This document shows positions 35,146 through 44,825 of a DNA stretch of 52,377 bases, one piece after another. The notes below the pieces were generated by a model. It ran no database searches, was not told the DNA's origin, and worked only from the letters and a program-made list of their open reading frames with translations. Numbering within the stretch: position 1 is the first letter of the stretch; each line of letters starts with the position of its first letter. This DNA is from Streptococcus suis. GTDB taxonomy: Bacteria; Bacillota; Bacilli; Lactobacillales; Streptococcaceae. Location of the stretch: NCBI RefSeq assembly GCF_002960425.1, contig NZ_POIZ01000020.1, forward strand, positions 1 to 52,377. The letters run 5' to 3'. A program made the position numbers and the translations under genes.

Positions 35146-35585
35146 TATTGTTTAAATTTCTTTAAAATTGTAGCAAGTATGTCTTGTTCTTCTGGGCTTA
35201 ACACAGAGAAAATCTGACCGACATGATCATAGTGTTCTGGTAGGATGGCTTCGATGGTCTGGCGTCCTTTTTCTGTCAGAGCAATCAGGGAGGCACGACG
35301 GTCGCTTGTGTCACTGGTTTTATAGACATAGCCATCTCGTATCATATTTTTGATGACGACTGTCATATTTCCAGATGTGCTGAGGAGTTTATCAATCAAG
35401 TCTTGGATGCGGAGGTTTCCCTTGTTGTAGAGGGCTTCCATGACTCCGAATTGACAGACGGTCAGTCCGTATTTTTTGATGGTTTCTAATTCTGATTTTG
35501 AGATGGTATTGGCAGCACGCCTAAAAACAACTAGGCTATGTAGTGCATGTTTATTTTCATTTAAAGATTGTTCAACAGTTTTCAT
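35145..35585 (-). CDS. MarR-family transcriptional regulator
   Basis: A 146-residue winged-helix regulator with TVCQFGVMEALYNKGNLRIQDLIDKLLSTSGNMTVVIKNMIRDGYV and the DNA-contacting wing DTSDRRASLIALTEKG, the MarR signature. Dimerisation helices flank it. The ligand and target promoter are unknown. It is divergent from the tseB-like gene, but no clear palindrome was found between them. Confidence 0.9.
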   Translation of the reverse strand: MKTVEQSLNENKHALHSLVVFRRAANTISKSELETIKKYGLTVCQFGVMEALYNKGNLRIQDLIDKLLSTSGNMTVVIKNMIRDGYVYKTSDTSDRRASLIALTEKGRQTIEAILPEHYDHVGQIFSVLSPEEQDILATILKKFKQ

Positions 35586-35694
35586 GAGAATATTTTAGCA
35601 ATAATTCGTCGGATAAGCAAGTGAAATGGGAAGTTGGGGTCTGTAAAATTCTTATTCTATCGCTGAAAAAATGGAAATCTCCTGTAACTTGTAG

Positions 35695-35700
35695 TATAAT
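35695..35700 (+). promoter_or_regulatory. tseB-like gene -10 box
   Basis: TATAAT ends 9 nt before the ATG at 35710, placing the expected transcription start about 3 nt upstream of the start codon. Confidence 0.5.
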
Positions 35701-35709
35701 AGGACTACT

Positions 35710-36207
35710 ATGGAAAAAAAGATAATTCAACTGTTGGAGTGGATGGCATCGAAGGCTGGTCAGTTGGTGCTAGGCTCTTTTATCCTCCTCAGTGTTGTAA
35801 CTTTTTCAATTTTTACTATTTGGGATATTGCTAGGGCCCCTTTCAATAGTGCGCGCAGTCAAGCAGTCGCAGTGGCTGCAGAATATGCAGATCTGCAAAC
35901 GGTAAGCAACTTCTCTATTTACAATGGAACCGAAACTTATTTTAGTGTACTCGGTGCCAATAGTCAGGGCGAGGAGATTGCAGTGCTGGTTCCAGAGACT
36001 TCTAGCACAGTCTATGTCTATCCTTTGGCTCAGGGGATTTCACAAGAAGAAGCGCAAGCGATTGCCAAGGAAAATGGTGCAGACCAAGCAGAGCGAACTA
36101 TTCTAGGATTTAGGGATGGCAAACCAATTTGGGAAGTCAAATCTGGGACAGCTTATTATCTAGTAGAGTTTGAAACAGGAAGTTTTGTCAAGAAGGAGGG
36201 CTTATGA
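35710..36207 (+). CDS. TseB-like cell-wall elongation regulator (DUF5590)
   Basis: A 165-residue single-pass membrane protein. One N-terminal helix (about 17-41, LVLGSFILLSVVTFSIFTIWDI) is followed by an extracellular PepSY-like DUF5590 domain with EEAQAIAKENGADQAERTILGF and GKPIWEVKSG. In Bacillus, the TseB/YpmB homologue interacts with a penicillin-binding protein in cell elongation. A role here is inferred from the family. It overlaps the aspartate aminotransferase gene by 4 bp, the conserved Gram-positive order tseB-aspC-asnS. Confidence 0.82.
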   Translation: MEKKIIQLLEWMASKAGQLVLGSFILLSVVTFSIFTIWDIARAPFNSARSQAVAVAAEYADLQTVSNFSIYNGTETYFSVLGANSQGEEIAVLVPETSSTVYVYPLAQGISQEEAQAIAKENGADQAERTILGFRDGKPIWEVKSGTAYYLVEFETGSFVKKEGL

Positions 36208-37385
36208 GCAAGCTATCAAAACGTGTCTTAGAAATGGAAGAAAGTGTCACGCTAGCAGCAGGTGCACGGGCCAAGGCTTTGAAAGCAGAAGGACGCGATA
36301 TTTTAGAGCTGACCTTGGGTGAGCCAGACTTCGTCACACCGAAAAATATTCAAGAAGCTGCTATTCAGTCTATCGAAAATGGTAAGGCGAGTTTTTACAC
36401 GGTAGCTTCTGGTCTTCCAGAGTTGAAAGACGCAGTCAATACCTACTTTGAGAATTTCTACGGCTACTCCATCGAACGCAATCAAGTCGTTCTTGCGACA
36501 GGTGCTAAGTTTGTTCTTTATGCCTTCTTTGCGGCAGTCATCAATCCTGGTGATGAAGTGATTATTCCGACACCTTACTGGGTATCCTATGCTGACCAAA
36601 TCAAGATGAACGAAGGCGTGCCAGTCTTTGTCACTGCGACAGAAGAACACAATTTCAAGGTAACAGTTGACCAGCTGGAAGCAGCTCGGACAGACAAGAC
36701 CAAGGTCCTCTTGCTCAATAGTCCGTCCAATCCGACTGGCATGATTTACAGTCGTGAGGAATTGGAAGCTATTGGAAATTGGGCTGTGGAGCACGATATT
36801 CTCATCTTGGCAGACGATATTTACGGTCGTTTGGTCTATAATGGAAATAGCTTCACACCGATTTCAAGCATTTCAGAAAGCATTCGTCAGCAGACTATTG
36901 TGGTCAACGGTGTGGCTAAGGCCTATGCTATGACAGGTTGGCGGGTTGGATTTGCCGTTGGTAATCCTGAGATCATTGCGGCCATGAGCAAGATTGTCGG
37001 ACAGACGACATCGAACTTAACAACTGCTGCTCAGTATGCGGCCATTGAAGCCTTTACAGGTCCGCAAGATACGGTAGAAACCATGCGTCAGGCCTTTGAA
37101 GAGCGGCTCAATACCATTTATCCTTTGCTGGCAGAAGTCCCAGGTTTTGAAGTGATCAAGCCAGAAGGTGCCTTCTATCTCTTCCCGAATGTCAAAAAGG
37201 CTATGGAAATCAAGGGTTACACAGATGTGACTGAATTTACCACAGCCATTTTAGAAGAAGTGGGAGTGGCCTTGGTGACAGGTGCAGGTTTTGGAGCTCC
37301 TGAGAATATCCGCCTCAGCTATGCGACTGATATGGACACGCTTAAAGAAGCAGTGGCTCGACTACACACATTTATGAAAAAATAA
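36204..37385 (+). CDS. aspC: Pyridoxal-phosphate aminotransferase, aspartate type
   Basis: A 393-residue class I aminotransferase, likely aspartate:2-oxoglutarate. The N-terminal block [11 protein letters not shown], the [16 protein letters not shown] motif, [12 protein letters not shown] and the PLP-lysine segment [18 protein letters not shown] (Schiff-base Lys at about 235) are all present. The C-terminal [15 protein letters not shown] carries the substrate-carboxylate arginine. It shares a 4-bp ATGA overlap with the upstream gene and lies 14 bp before asnS, so it is co-transcribed. GGAGGG is the ribosome binding site. Confidence 0.93.
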   Translation: MSKLSKRVLEMEESVTLAAGARAKALKAEGRDILELTLGEPDFVTPKNIQEAAIQSIENGKASFYTVASGLPELKDAVNTYFENFYGYSIERNQVVLATGAKFVLYAFFAAVINPGDEVIIPTPYWVSYADQIKMNEGVPVFVTATEEHNFKVTVDQLEAARTDKTKVLLLNSPSNPTGMIYSREELEAIGNWAVEHDILILADDIYGRLVYNGNSFTPISSISESIRQQTIVVNGVAKAYAMTGWRVGFAVGNPEIIAAMSKIVGQTTSNLTTAAQYAAIEAFTGPQDTVETMRQAFEERLNTIYPLLAEVPGFEVIKPEGAFYLFPNVKKAMEIKGYTDVTEFTTAILEEVGVALVTGAGFGAPENIRLSYATDMDTLKEAVARLHTFMKK

Positions 37386-37399
37386 AAAGAGGAAAAATA

Positions 37400-38746
37400 A
37401 TGTCTAGAAAATTGATTACTATCAACCAAGTAAAAGATTATGTCGGTCAAGAAGTGACCATTGGTGCCTGGGTTGCTAACAAATCAGGTAAGGGCAAGTT
37501 GGCTTTCTTGCAGTTGCGTGACGGAACAGCCTTCTTCCAAGCTGTTGCTTTCAAGCCAAACTTCATTGAAAAATTCGGCGAAGAAGCAGGTGCGGAGAAG
37601 TTCGATGTAGCAAAACGCCTCAGCCAAGAAACGTCTGTCTATGTGACAGGGATTGTCAAGGAAGACGAGCGTTCTAAGTTTGGTTATGAGTTGGATGTGA
37701 CAGACCTTGAAGTCATTGGTGAGTCACAAGATTACCCAATCACACCGAAAGAACACGGTACGGACTTCCTTATGGACAACCGTCATCTCTGGTTGCGTTC
37801 GCGTAAGCAGGTCGCTATCCAGCAAATCCGTAACGCCATCATCTATGCGACTTACGAATTCTTTGAAAAGAATGGCTTTATCAAGTTTGATAGCCCAATC
37901 TTGTCTGGAAATGCGGCAGAAGATTCAACAGAATTGTTCGAAACAGATTACTTTGGTCAACCAGCATATCTCAGTCAATCAGGTCAGCTTTATCTTGAAG
38001 CTGGTGCTATGGCACTTGGTCGTGTTTTCGACTTCGGTCCTGTTTTCCGTGCGGAAAAATCAAAAACTCGTCGTCACTTGACTGAGTTCTGGATGATGGA
38101 TGCCGAGTATTCATTCCTCAGCCATGAAGAGTCACTTGATTTGCAAGAAGCTTATGTCAAAGCCTTGATCCAAGGTGTTATCGACCGTGCTCCACAAGCC
38201 TTGGAAACTCTGGAGCGTGATGTGGATGCTCTCAAACGCTACATTGCAGAACCATTCAAACGTGTGGCTTATGATGATGCCATTACCCTTCTGCAAGAAC
38301 ATGAAGCTGATGAAGATACAGACTACGAGCACATCGAGCATGGAGATGACTTTGGCTCACCGCATGAAACCTGGATTTCAAACTACTTTGGTGTACCGAC
38401 TTTCGTTGTCAACTATCCAGCAAGCTTCAAGGCCTTCTACATGAAACCAGTTCCTGGCAATCCAGAGCGCGTGCTCTGTGCGGACCTTTTGGCGCCAGAA
38501 GGCTACGGTGAAATCATCGGTGGTTCTATGCGTGAGGACAATTACGATGCCTTGGTAGCCAAGATGGACGAGCTCGGCATGGACAAGTCAGAATACGAAT
38601 TCTACCTTGACCTCCGCAAGTACGGCTCTGTGCCACACGGTGGTTTCGGTATCGGTATCGAGCGTATGGTAACCTTCGTTGCCGGTACAAAACACATCCG
38701 TGAAGCCATTCCGTTCCCACGTATGTTGCACCGCTTGCATCCGTAA
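37400..38746 (+). CDS. asnS: Asparaginyl-tRNA synthetase
   Basis: A 448-residue class II aminoacyl-tRNA synthetase charging tRNA-Asn. The N-terminal OB-fold anticodon domain (about 1-115) includes [25 protein letters not shown]. The catalytic domain has motif 2 ([22 protein letters not shown]) and motif 3 ([16 protein letters not shown], with arginine). Length and motifs are typical. AGAGGAAA precedes ATG 37400. It is followed by a terminator duplicated downstream of the toxin-antitoxin module. Confidence 0.97.
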   Translation: MSRKLITINQVKDYVGQEVTIGAWVANKSGKGKLAFLQLRDGTAFFQAVAFKPNFIEKFGEEAGAEKFDVAKRLSQETSVYVTGIVKEDERSKFGYELDVTDLEVIGESQDYPITPKEHGTDFLMDNRHLWLRSRKQVAIQQIRNAIIYATYEFFEKNGFIKFDSPILSGNAAEDSTELFETDYFGQPAYLSQSGQLYLEAGAMALGRVFDFGPVFRAEKSKTRRHLTEFWMMDAEYSFLSHEESLDLQEAYVKALIQGVIDRAPQALETLERDVDALKRYIAEPFKRVAYDDAITLLQEHEADEDTDYEHIEHGDDFGSPHETWISNYFGVPTFVVNYPASFKAFYMKPVPGNPERVLCADLLAPEGYGEIIGGSMREDNYDALVAKMDELGMDKSEYEFYLDLRKYGSVPHGGFGIGIERMVTFVAGTKHIREAIPFPRMLHRLHP

Positions 38747-38763
38747 GCAAATCAATAGATATA

Positions 38764-38793
38764 CAAACAGACTACAAATGTGGTCTGTTTTTT
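38764..38793 (+). terminator. asnS terminator (copy 1 of a duplicated hairpin)
   Basis: Hairpin AAACAGACTACA / TGTGGTCTGTTT followed by TTTTT. The 28-bp core at 38764-38791 is identical to 39375-39402, on the far side of the RelBE-type module. Confidence 0.85.
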
Positions 38794-38802
38794 GAGTGTC
38801 CA

Positions 38803-38831
38803 TTGACATTATGAACAAATTGTTTTACAAT
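38803..38831 (+). promoter_or_regulatory. Toxin-antitoxin promoter with palindromic operator
   Basis: TTGACA (38803-38808), an exact 17-bp spacer and TACAAT (38826-38831). The spacer contains the palindrome AACAA-A-TTGTT (38814-38824), a good candidate for RelB-type autorepression. The expected transcript start is about 38838. Confidence 0.75.
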
Positions 38832-38859
38832 GTATTACAAGAAGAAAGTAGGTGGAATG

Positions 38860-39087
38860 ATGGGAATTGTATCCTTGCGATTAAATGAAACAGAAGAGGA
38901 AATTTTCAGAAGCTATGCCATTCATACTGGAAAAAGCCTGTCTGAGCTATTCAAAACTGCACTTGCTGAACAGATAGAAGACCAGTTGGACTATGAAATT
39001 GGTATCAAGGCCTTGAAGAAATTCCAAGAAAATCCTGTTACACACTCGATTGATGATGTTCTTGCGGAGTTAGAAGATGGCCTATAA
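38860..39087 (+). CDS. relB: RelB/DinJ-family antitoxin
   Basis: About 75 residues. The N-terminal GIVSLRLNETEEEIFRSYAIHTGKSLSELFKTAL is a ribbon-helix-helix DNA-binding domain, and the acidic C-terminus (DDVLAELEDGL) is the toxin-binding tail. An in-frame ATG at 38830 lies within the -10 box and cannot be used. ATG 38860 is preferred over 38857 on the spacing from AGGTGG. It overlaps the toxin gene by 11 bp. The pair is probably autoregulated through the palindrome in its promoter. Confidence 0.87.
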   Translation: MGIVSLRLNETEEEIFRSYAIHTGKSLSELFKTALAEQIEDQLDYEIGIKALKKFQENPVTHSIDDVLAELEDGL

Positions 39088-39346
39088 ACTTGTTTTCAGC
39101 GATGATGCCTTGAAGCAGTTGAAAAAAATGGACAGGCATGTGGGGCTGATGCTTGCTAAGGATTTGAAAAAACGTTTGGACGGTTTGGAAAATCCAAGAC
39201 AGTTTGGCAAGGATCTGGTTGGAGACTATAAGGGGCTGTGGCGGTATAGAGTGGGGAATTACCGTGTGATTTGCGATATTATTGATAACAAAATGGTCAT
39301 CCTAGCTCTTGAAATCGGGCATCGTAAAGAAATCTATAAAAAGTGA
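39077..39346 (+). CDS. relE: RelE/ParE-superfamily toxin
   Basis: An 89-residue RelE-type mRNA interferase or ParE-like toxin. It has YKLVFSDDALKQLKKMDRHV at the N-terminus, KRLDGLENPRQFGKDLVGDYKGLWRYRVGNYRVICDI in the centre and a C-terminal IGHRKEIYK, the family order with conserved basic and aromatic residues. It is likely to cleave ribosome-bound mRNA unless neutralised by the upstream antitoxin. It appears full length. The gene pair sits between two identical terminators. Confidence 0.88.
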   Translation: MAYKLVFSDDALKQLKKMDRHVGLMLAKDLKKRLDGLENPRQFGKDLVGDYKGLWRYRVGNYRVICDIIDNKMVILALEIGHRKEIYKK

Positions 39347-39374
39347 AGCTCTAGAAAACTAGATTAGAAATAGC

Positions 39375-39404
39375 CAAACAGACTACAAATGTGGTCTGTT
39401 TTCT
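39375..39404 (+). terminator. Toxin-antitoxin terminator (copy 2 of the asnS hairpin)
   Basis: CAAACAGACTACA / TGTGGTCTGTTTT hairpin identical for 28 bp to the one after asnS, followed by CTTATG. Confidence 0.8.
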
Positions 39405-39484
39405 TATGAAAGGTGCTTGTCGGAACAGTCGGGGAGATTTTGCCTTACAAGAGAGCTATGCTGGGCTCCTTTTAGCACTTTAGT

Positions 39485-39493
39485 ATGCTATAA
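39485..39493 (+). promoter_or_regulatory. ridA promoter, extended -10
   Basis: TGCTATAAT, with TATAAT at 39488-39493, lies 32 bp upstream of the ridA ATG. Confidence 0.5.
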
Positions 39494-39524
39494 TAGACTT
39501 AGAAAGAATAAAGGAGATTGACAG

Positions 39525-39902
39525 ATGAAAACCATTCATACAGATAAAGCGCCGGCAGCTATCGGTCCATACGTACAAGGTAAGGTTGTAGGAAATTTCC
39601 TCTTCGCTTCTGGTCAGGTTCCCTTGTCACCTGAAACGGGCCAAGTGGTTGGGGAAACCATTCAAGAACAGACTGAGCAGGTCTTGAAAAATATCGCAGC
39701 GATTTTAGAAGCGGCTGGCACAGACTTTGACCATGTGGTTAAAACGACTTGCTTCCTCAAGGATATGAATGACTTCGTGGCTTTTAATGAAGTCTATCAA
39801 ACAGCCTTTTCAGCAGATTTTCCAGCTCGATCAGCGGTGGAAGTGGCGCGTTTGCCTCGTGATGTCAAGGTTGAAATTGAAGTGATTGCAGTAGTAGAGT
39901 AG
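39525..39902 (+). CDS. ridA: RidA-family reactive-intermediate deaminase
   Basis: A 125-residue YjgF/YER057c/UK114-family protein that hydrolyses reactive enamine/imine intermediates. It shows [25 protein letters not shown], a central [18 protein letters not shown] and the C-terminal [24 protein letters not shown] with the arginine and Glu that form the intersubunit active site. AAGGAG precedes the start. It begins a unit with rapZ, yvcK and whiA. Confidence 0.93.
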   Translation: MKTIHTDKAPAAIGPYVQGKVVGNFLFASGQVPLSPETGQVVGETIQEQTEQVLKNIAAILEAAGTDFDHVVKTTCFLKDMNDFVAFNEVYQTAFSADFPARSAVEVARLPRDVKVEIEVIAVVE

Positions 39903-39922
39903 AAAGTAAAGGAGGGAATGTC

Positions 39923-40810
39923 ATGTCAGACAAACTCCATTTAGTGATTGTGACAGGGATGTCGGGTGCAGGTAAAACAGTAGCCATCCAGTCTTTTGAG
40001 GATTTGGGCTATTTTACCATTGACAATATGCCGCCGACCCTTCTGCCAAAATTTTTAGAATTGATTCGCCACAGCCAAGACAATAATAAGATTGCCTTGG
40101 TGGTAGATATGCGGAGCCGGTCTTTCTTTTCAGAAATTCGAGAAGTCTTAGATGAGATTGAGGCGGCAGAAGATTTGGATTTCAAGGTCTTGTTTTTAGA
40201 TGCGACGGACAATGAACTGGTAGCACGCTACAAGGAAACCCGTCGGTCTCATCCTCTTGCAGCAGATGGTCGGGTCTTAGACGGCATTCAGCTAGAACGT
40301 GAACTCTTGGCTCCCCTGAAAAATATGAGCCAGAATGTCATCGATACGACAGAGCTGACGCCTCGTAATCTGCGGATGGCCATTTCAGAGCAGTTTGCTA
40401 GTCAAGACAACCAACCATCCTTCCGTGTGGAAGTCATGTCTTTTGGTTTCAAATACGGTTTGCCCTTGGATGCGGACTTGGTTTTTGATGTGCGCTTCTT
40501 GCCTAACCCATATTATCAAAAAGAATTGCGGAATTTGACTGGTCTGGATGCTCCTGTTTTTGACTATGTCATGGACCACCAGGAATCGGAAGAATTTTAC
40601 AGCCATCTTATCGGCTTGATTGAACCCATTCTGCCCGGCTATCAGAAGGAAGGAAAATCTGTCCTGACTATAGCTGTTGGTTGTACGGGCGGTCAACATA
40701 GAAGCGTTGCTTTTGCCAAACGCTTGGCAGATGATTTGGAGAAAAACTGGATTGTCAACCGTAGCCATCGTGATAAGGACAGACGGAAGGAGACGGTTAA
40801 CCGCTCATGA
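39923..40810 (+). CDS. rapZ: RapZ/YvcJ-family nucleotide-binding protein
   Basis: A 295-residue P-loop protein. Walker A is GMSGAGKT at about residues 12-19. Family blocks include [68 protein letters not shown] and the C-terminal [16 protein letters not shown]. In E. coli RapZ binds the GlmZ sRNA, and the Bacillus homologue YvcJ influences competence. The Gram-positive RNA target is not known from sequence. AAAGGAGG precedes the start. It overlaps yvcK by 4 bp in the conserved rapZ-yvcK-whiA order. Confidence 0.94.
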   Translation: MSDKLHLVIVTGMSGAGKTVAIQSFEDLGYFTIDNMPPTLLPKFLELIRHSQDNNKIALVVDMRSRSFFSEIREVLDEIEAAEDLDFKVLFLDATDNELVARYKETRRSHPLAADGRVLDGIQLERELLAPLKNMSQNVIDTTELTPRNLRMAISEQFASQDNQPSFRVEVMSFGFKYGLPLDADLVFDVRFLPNPYYQKELRNLTGLDAPVFDYVMDHQESEEFYSHLIGLIEPILPGYQKEGKSVLTIAVGCTGGQHRSVAFAKRLADDLEKNWIVNRSHRDKDRRKETVNRS

Positions 40811-41781
40811 GAAAGCCAAAGATTACAGTGATTGGTGGGGGAACGGGAATTCCGGTTATCCTAAAGAGCCTGCGGGACAAGGATGTGGACATTACGGCCA
40901 TCGTGACCGTAGCAGATGACGGAGGTTCTTCGGGTGAGATCCGTCAGGCCCTGCAGGTAACGCCACCGGGGGATTTGCGCAATGTTCTCTTGGCTATGTC
41001 AGATATGCCCAAGTTGTATGAACAGATTTTCCAGTACCGTTTTGCGGATTCGGATGGACCACTGGCTGGGCATCCTTTGGGCAATCTCATCATCGCTGGG
41101 ATTTCCGAGATGCAGGGTTCGACCTACAATGCTATGCGGCTCTTGACCCGCTTTTTCCATACGACAGGTCGGATTTACCCTTCTAGTGAACAGGCCCTGA
41201 CCCTTCATGCCGTTTTTACCGACGGTACCGAGGTTTCTGGTGAAAGCAAAATCGCCAAGCACAAGGGCATGATTGGTCATGTCTATGTGACCAATTCTTA
41301 CAATGATGATGAGCCCAAGGCCAGTCGTCAGGTGGTTGAGGCTATTATGGAGAGTGATATGGTGGTCTTAGGACCAGGTTCCCTTTTTACATCCATCTTG
41401 CCCAATCTTATGATTTCGGACCTTGGTAAGGCTCTGAAAGAAACCAAGGCGGAGGTCACCTATGTCTGCAATATCATGACCCAGCGTGGTGAAACCGAGT
41501 TCTTCTCAGATGCCGACCATGTGACCGTCTTGAATGGGCATCTGGGTGAGAAGTTTATTGACACTGTTTTGGTCAATAGTGAGCCTGTACCACACGACTA
41601 CATGAATACCCACAAGTTTGACGAATACTTGGTGCAGGTCAAGCATGACTTTGCTGGCTTGCAAGAGCAGACCAAGCGCGTGATTTCTTCCAATTTCCTT
41701 CGTTTGGAAAACGGCGGAGCCTTTCATGATGGTGATTTGGTGGTAGAAGAGTTGCTCAAGATTTTGCAGGTGCGGTCATGA
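40807..41781 (+). CDS. yvcK: YvcK-family gluconeogenesis / cell-shape factor
   Basis: A 324-residue UDP-sugar-binding YvcK/CofD-like protein. Diagnostic segments are [57 protein letters not shown] and [14 protein letters not shown]. It affects carbon-source adaptation and cell morphology in Bacillus, where it binds UDP-GlcNAc. It overlaps rapZ and whiA by 4 bp each (ATGA), so translation is coupled. It is full length. Confidence 0.95.
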   Translation: MRKPKITVIGGGTGIPVILKSLRDKDVDITAIVTVADDGGSSGEIRQALQVTPPGDLRNVLLAMSDMPKLYEQIFQYRFADSDGPLAGHPLGNLIIAGISEMQGSTYNAMRLLTRFFHTTGRIYPSSEQALTLHAVFTDGTEVSGESKIAKHKGMIGHVYVTNSYNDDEPKASRQVVEAIMESDMVVLGPGSLFTSILPNLMISDLGKALKETKAEVTYVCNIMTQRGETEFFSDADHVTVLNGHLGEKFIDTVLVNSEPVPHDYMNTHKFDEYLVQVKHDFAGLQEQTKRVISSNFLRLENGGAFHDGDLVVEELLKILQVRS

Positions 41782-42689
41782 GTTTTACCATAAAAGTCAA
41801 AGAAGAACTCTTGATCCAGTCCAGTCAAAATAAGAGTGAACTGGCAGCCATAATCAAATTGTCTGGCAGTCTGGGGTTGGCTTCAACTGGTCTGACACTT
41901 TCCATCTCGACAGAGAATGCCAAGATTGCTAGACATATCTACGAATTGTTCCTGCATTTTTATCAGGTAAAAGCAGAAATTCGTCACCATCAAAAGCCCA
42001 ATCTCAAGAAGAACCGTGTCTATGCGGTTGTCATTGAAGATGGGGTCAACGACATCTTACATGATTTGCATCTGGCGGATAGTTTTTTTGGCTTGGAAAC
42101 AGGGATTTCTCCCCTGGTCCTTGAAAATGATTCTTGGAGCCAGGCCTATCTGCGAGGGGCATTCTTGGCAGCAGGTTCTGTCAAGGACCCTGAAAAGGGA
42201 CGGTATCAGTTAGAAATTGCCTCGGTTTACAGCGACCATGCCCAGGACTTAGCTAATTTGTTGCAGAAATTTCTCTTGGATGCCAAAGTTATTGAGCGAA
42301 GCAAGGGAACCATCACCTATCTGCAACGGGCAGAAGATATTATGGACTTTCTGTTGGTGATTGGAGCAGAAGAGGCCAAGACAGAATTTGAAGATATCAA
42401 GCTCTTGCGCGAGGCTCGAAATGACCTCAACCGTGCCAATAACGCTGAAACGGCAAACATTGCTAAGACGGTCAATGCCAGCATGAAGACCATCAACAAT
42501 ATCATCAAAATTATGGATACCATTGGCTTGGATCAGTTATCGGGTGACCTGCAAGAGATTGCCCAACTCCGTATTCAGCATCCAGATTATTCCATTCAGC
42601 AGTTAGCAGATAGTTTGACGGTGCCCATTACCAAGAGTGGCGTCAATCACCGTCTAAGGAAAATCAATAAGATTGCGGATGATTTATAG
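41778..42689 (+). CDS. whiA: WhiA DNA-binding protein
   Basis: A 303-residue WhiA. The N-terminal LAGLIDADG-like domain (about 20-200) is recognisable by [21 protein letters not shown]. The C-terminal helix-turn-helix has [38 protein letters not shown] and [18 protein letters not shown]. It influences cell division and chromosome segregation in Firmicutes. It is the last gene of the rapZ-yvcK-whiA unit. Confidence 0.95.
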   Translation: MSFTIKVKEELLIQSSQNKSELAAIIKLSGSLGLASTGLTLSISTENAKIARHIYELFLHFYQVKAEIRHHQKPNLKKNRVYAVVIEDGVNDILHDLHLADSFFGLETGISPLVLENDSWSQAYLRGAFLAAGSVKDPEKGRYQLEIASVYSDHAQDLANLLQKFLLDAKVIERSKGTITYLQRAEDIMDFLLVIGAEEAKTEFEDIKLLREARNDLNRANNAETANIAKTVNASMKTINNIIKIMDTIGLDQLSGDLQEIAQLRIQHPDYSIQQLADSLTVPITKSGVNHRLRKINKIADDL

Positions 42690-42823
42690 TTTCTAGCATT
42701 TCTATCATTTTCAAATTGGGAATCGAAACACTATGGCAGTCATTATCACTATTCCATATTTGAAGTGGAATCTTGGGTAAAATAGGTCTATTATCTAATA
42801 TATAAGAAAAACATATCTAACAA

Positions 42824-42866
42824 AAACTAGGAATAGGTCACTTGCCTACTCCTAGTTTTTTGTTTT
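42824..42866. terminator. Bidirectional terminator whiA / nuclease
   Basis: Stem AAAACTAGGA-ATAGG / CCTAC-TCCTAGTTTT with a T-rich 3' flank (TTTTTGTTTT). It lies between convergent whiA and the minus-strand nuclease gene. Confidence 0.8.
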
Positions 42867-42897
42867 AAAAATGGAAATATATTTTGTCATCTAAAAC

Positions 42898-43854
42898 TTA
42901 TTCTTTACTTGTGTGTCGCTTTCCAAGATTGAGTGCTTGCTCTTCTGACATCTCAATAACTCTAGAGAAATTAGTGTTTGCTGGCATATTTTCCTTTGAG
43001 TACCAATAAACATCCGCATTCCCATTCCTAGCGACATAAACGATTGGTGCAAGTTCAGTAGCAGGTTGAGTAGTTTGCGGGCTCTCACTTGCTTGTGATT
43101 CAGCAGTTGTGCTAGAGGGACTAGGTTGACTACTTTCTTCAGTTGGAACTAGAGAGGGAGCTGCAGTACCTTTCAAATAATCTATTGTTGCATTTTTAGA
43201 GTAATTATCTAAGATGACAGTTGTAATGCCATACCCGTCGATTGATTCTTTCGGACTTCCTAAGGTTATGTTTATCAGATTTCCTGTTTCATCCAAACCA
43301 ACATACTGAAGCGAGATTTGTCTAGGTATCAATTCATCTCCAGTATAAATCGGAGTTACTTTATAATCTAACCAATAATGAGGATGATTTGCCAGCCAAC
43401 TATCCAGACGGTTTTCATAGTAAAGCATACCTTCAATATTGCTATCATCCGTTCCCTTGTAATTTCCGCTATTGGTCCAAGCGGTCAAAGGTACCAGATT
43501 TTTGCCTTCATCGGTAAGTCCACTAAATTGGTAGCCAATTAAATGTCCTCTGTTGAAAAGCCAGGATTTCTTACCTTGATTTCCAAAGGTCATTTTATAG
43601 TTATGCCATCCCACAGGAGTAAATTTTATTCGCGGTTCTCTCTGTTTTTTAGGTTCGTCCTTATCCTGAAGTTGAATATGAGCCGAGGTTGCTCTGCCTA
43701 AAGGATCAAATTCTCCGAGAACAATTTGTTTAGTTCCATTGAACCTAATCAAATGTAAGCTACTGTAGTCAATAGGATCTTGATTTGCCTTAACAGTTAA
43801 GCCACTTATAATAAATGAGAAAAGAGCGAGTATTACGAATACAATTCTTTTCAT
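42898..43854 (-). CDS. Secreted DNA/RNA non-specific endonuclease (EndA-like)
   Basis: A 318-residue exported nuclease. A signal peptide (MKRIVFVILALFSFIISGLTVKA) is followed by the nuclease domain (about 25-225) with NRGHLIGYQFSG, the DRGH-like catalytic motif in which the first residue is Asn, then the cofactor-Asn region TAWTNSGNYK...EGMLYYENRLDSWL. A Ser/Thr/Pro/Gln-rich linker (about 235-265) and a C-terminal IVYVARNGNADVYWYSK domain, also found in other secreted streptococcal proteins, follow. Nucleases of this kind are used for DNA uptake, nutrient release or escape from neutrophil traps. The start is the ATG at 43854, because GGAGGATTTC precedes it and a signal peptide begins there; the in-frame extension to 43989 is rejected. 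Confidence 0.88.
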   Translation of the reverse strand: MKRIVFVILALFSFIISGLTVKANQDPIDYSSLHLIRFNGTKQIVLGEFDPLGRATSAHIQLQDKDEPKKQREPRIKFTPVGWHNYKMTFGNQGKKSWLFNRGHLIGYQFSGLTDEGKNLVPLTAWTNSGNYKGTDDSNIEGMLYYENRLDSWLANHPHYWLDYKVTPIYTGDELIPRQISLQYVGLDETGNLINITLGSPKESIDGYGITTVILDNYSKNATIDYLKGTAAPSLVPTEESSQPSPSSTTAESQASESPQTTQPATELAPIVYVARNGNADVYWYSKENMPANTNFSRVIEMSEEQALNLGKRHTSKE

Positions 43855-43874
43855 ATGAAATCCTCCATGAAAAT

Positions 43875-43880
43875 AGTATA
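43875..43880 (-). promoter_or_regulatory. Nuclease gene -10 box (minus strand)
   Basis: On the minus strand, TGTTATACT (extended -10) is followed by TTTTCAT and the GGAGGA ribosome binding site. Confidence 0.5.
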
Positions 43881-44086
43881 ACATAAGAAGTTGATAAAAT
43901 GCTTGGAAATGGATACATTCATTGTCAAACACTGTAAAGTTGATTAATAGCGAATAGAAGCCTGAACGCTCAACGTCTAGTGCGGACAATAATTGATAAT
44001 AGGTTAATTTTCATAGAAAAAGTTCCTTTTGGGCTGTTTTTTCTTTTTAAGCTTGCCTACAATCATTGGTACATCAAGTTAATATA

Positions 44087-44095
44087 TGTTATAAT
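44087..44095 (+). promoter_or_regulatory. flpS promoter, extended -10
   Basis: TGTTATAAT (TATAAT at 44090-44095), 35 bp upstream of the flpS ATG, followed by GGGGAG as ribosome binding site. Confidence 0.55.
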
Positions 44096-44129
44096 TGTGA
44101 TAGAATGTTTGGATAGGGGGAGCTTGAAA

Positions 44130-44825
44130 ATGATCAGCCGTGAGCAGTATAGCTATCTTAGGAGCCATCCGACCTTTGAAAACCTGACACGAGATAGCTT
44201 TGACCAGCTAGCCAAGCATATCCGTTTTCGAAAGGTTCCCAAAGGACAGATATTTTTTTATGCCCAAGATCCGAGGGATTATTTATTTGTCTTACAGAAG
44301 GGATATGCTCGGATTGAGCAGTATGATGAAACAGATAGTTTTTCTTACTTAGACTATATTCGACAGGGCGGTGCTTTTCCTTTGGCTGATATGTTCCAAG
44401 ATAAGCCCTACCACTATACTGCGATTGCCATCACTGATTTGGAATGTTTGATAGTGCCCATGGGCTTGTTTGAATCCATGTCGAAAATCAACCCTCGACA
44501 ATTGGTGTATATTTGCCAAAAACTATCTAAAATCCTGGGTTTTCAAGAACTGCGCCTGCGTAATAGTATGCGCTCTAAGGCTTCGGAACGGGTTGTTCAG
44601 GCTCTAGCCCTACTCTACTGGGATATGTGCCAACGGGATCAGCTGACTAGCTTGCCATTTGATATTCATATTCAGGAAATTGCTCGACTTGCTGCGACGA
44701 CGAGGGAAACGGTCAGTCATGTCTTGAAAGAGTTAAAGCAGGAAAAGAGGATTGCCTATCGACGAAAAAACTTGACTTATTTAGATATTGAGTATTTTTT
44801 AGCGAATTTGACGGAAACTTATTGA
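44130..44825 (+). CDS. flpS: Crp/Fnr-family regulator of the arginine deiminase system
   Basis: A 231-residue Crp/Fnr regulator. An N-terminal cyclic-nucleotide-like sensor domain (about 15-135, IFFYAQDPRDYLFVLQKGYARIEQYD) is followed by a long dimer helix and a C-terminal winged helix with IHIQEIARLAATTRETVSHVLKEL. Its place directly upstream of arcA matches FlpS, described in S. suis as an oxygen-sensing activator of the arc operon. The classic N-terminal Fnr cysteine cluster is not visible, and only scattered Cys residues occur later. The start is ATG 44130 with GGGGAG; a 50-residue upstream extension would span the promoter and is rejected. Confidence 0.9.
   Translation: MISREQYSYLRSHPTFENLTRDSFDQLAKHIRFRKVPKGQIFFYAQDPRDYLFVLQKGYARIEQYDETDSFSYLDYIRQGGAFPLADMFQDKPYHYTAIAITDLECLIVPMGLFESMSKINPRQLVYICQKLSKILGFQELRLRNSMRSKASERVVQALALLYWDMCQRDQLTSLPFDIHIQEIARLAATTRETVSHVLKELKQEKRIAYRRKNLTYLDIEYFLANLTETY

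Noticed and set aside
38830..38859. Longer RelB start
   Set aside because: It lies inside the -10 box TACAAT.
43855..43989. N-terminal extension of the secreted nuclease
   Set aside because: A signal peptide starts at ATG 43854 behind GGAGGA; the extension overlaps the promoter.
43980..44129. 50-residue N-terminal extension of FlpS
   Set aside because: It spans the promoter and lacks a ribosome binding site; GGGGAG precedes ATG 44130.
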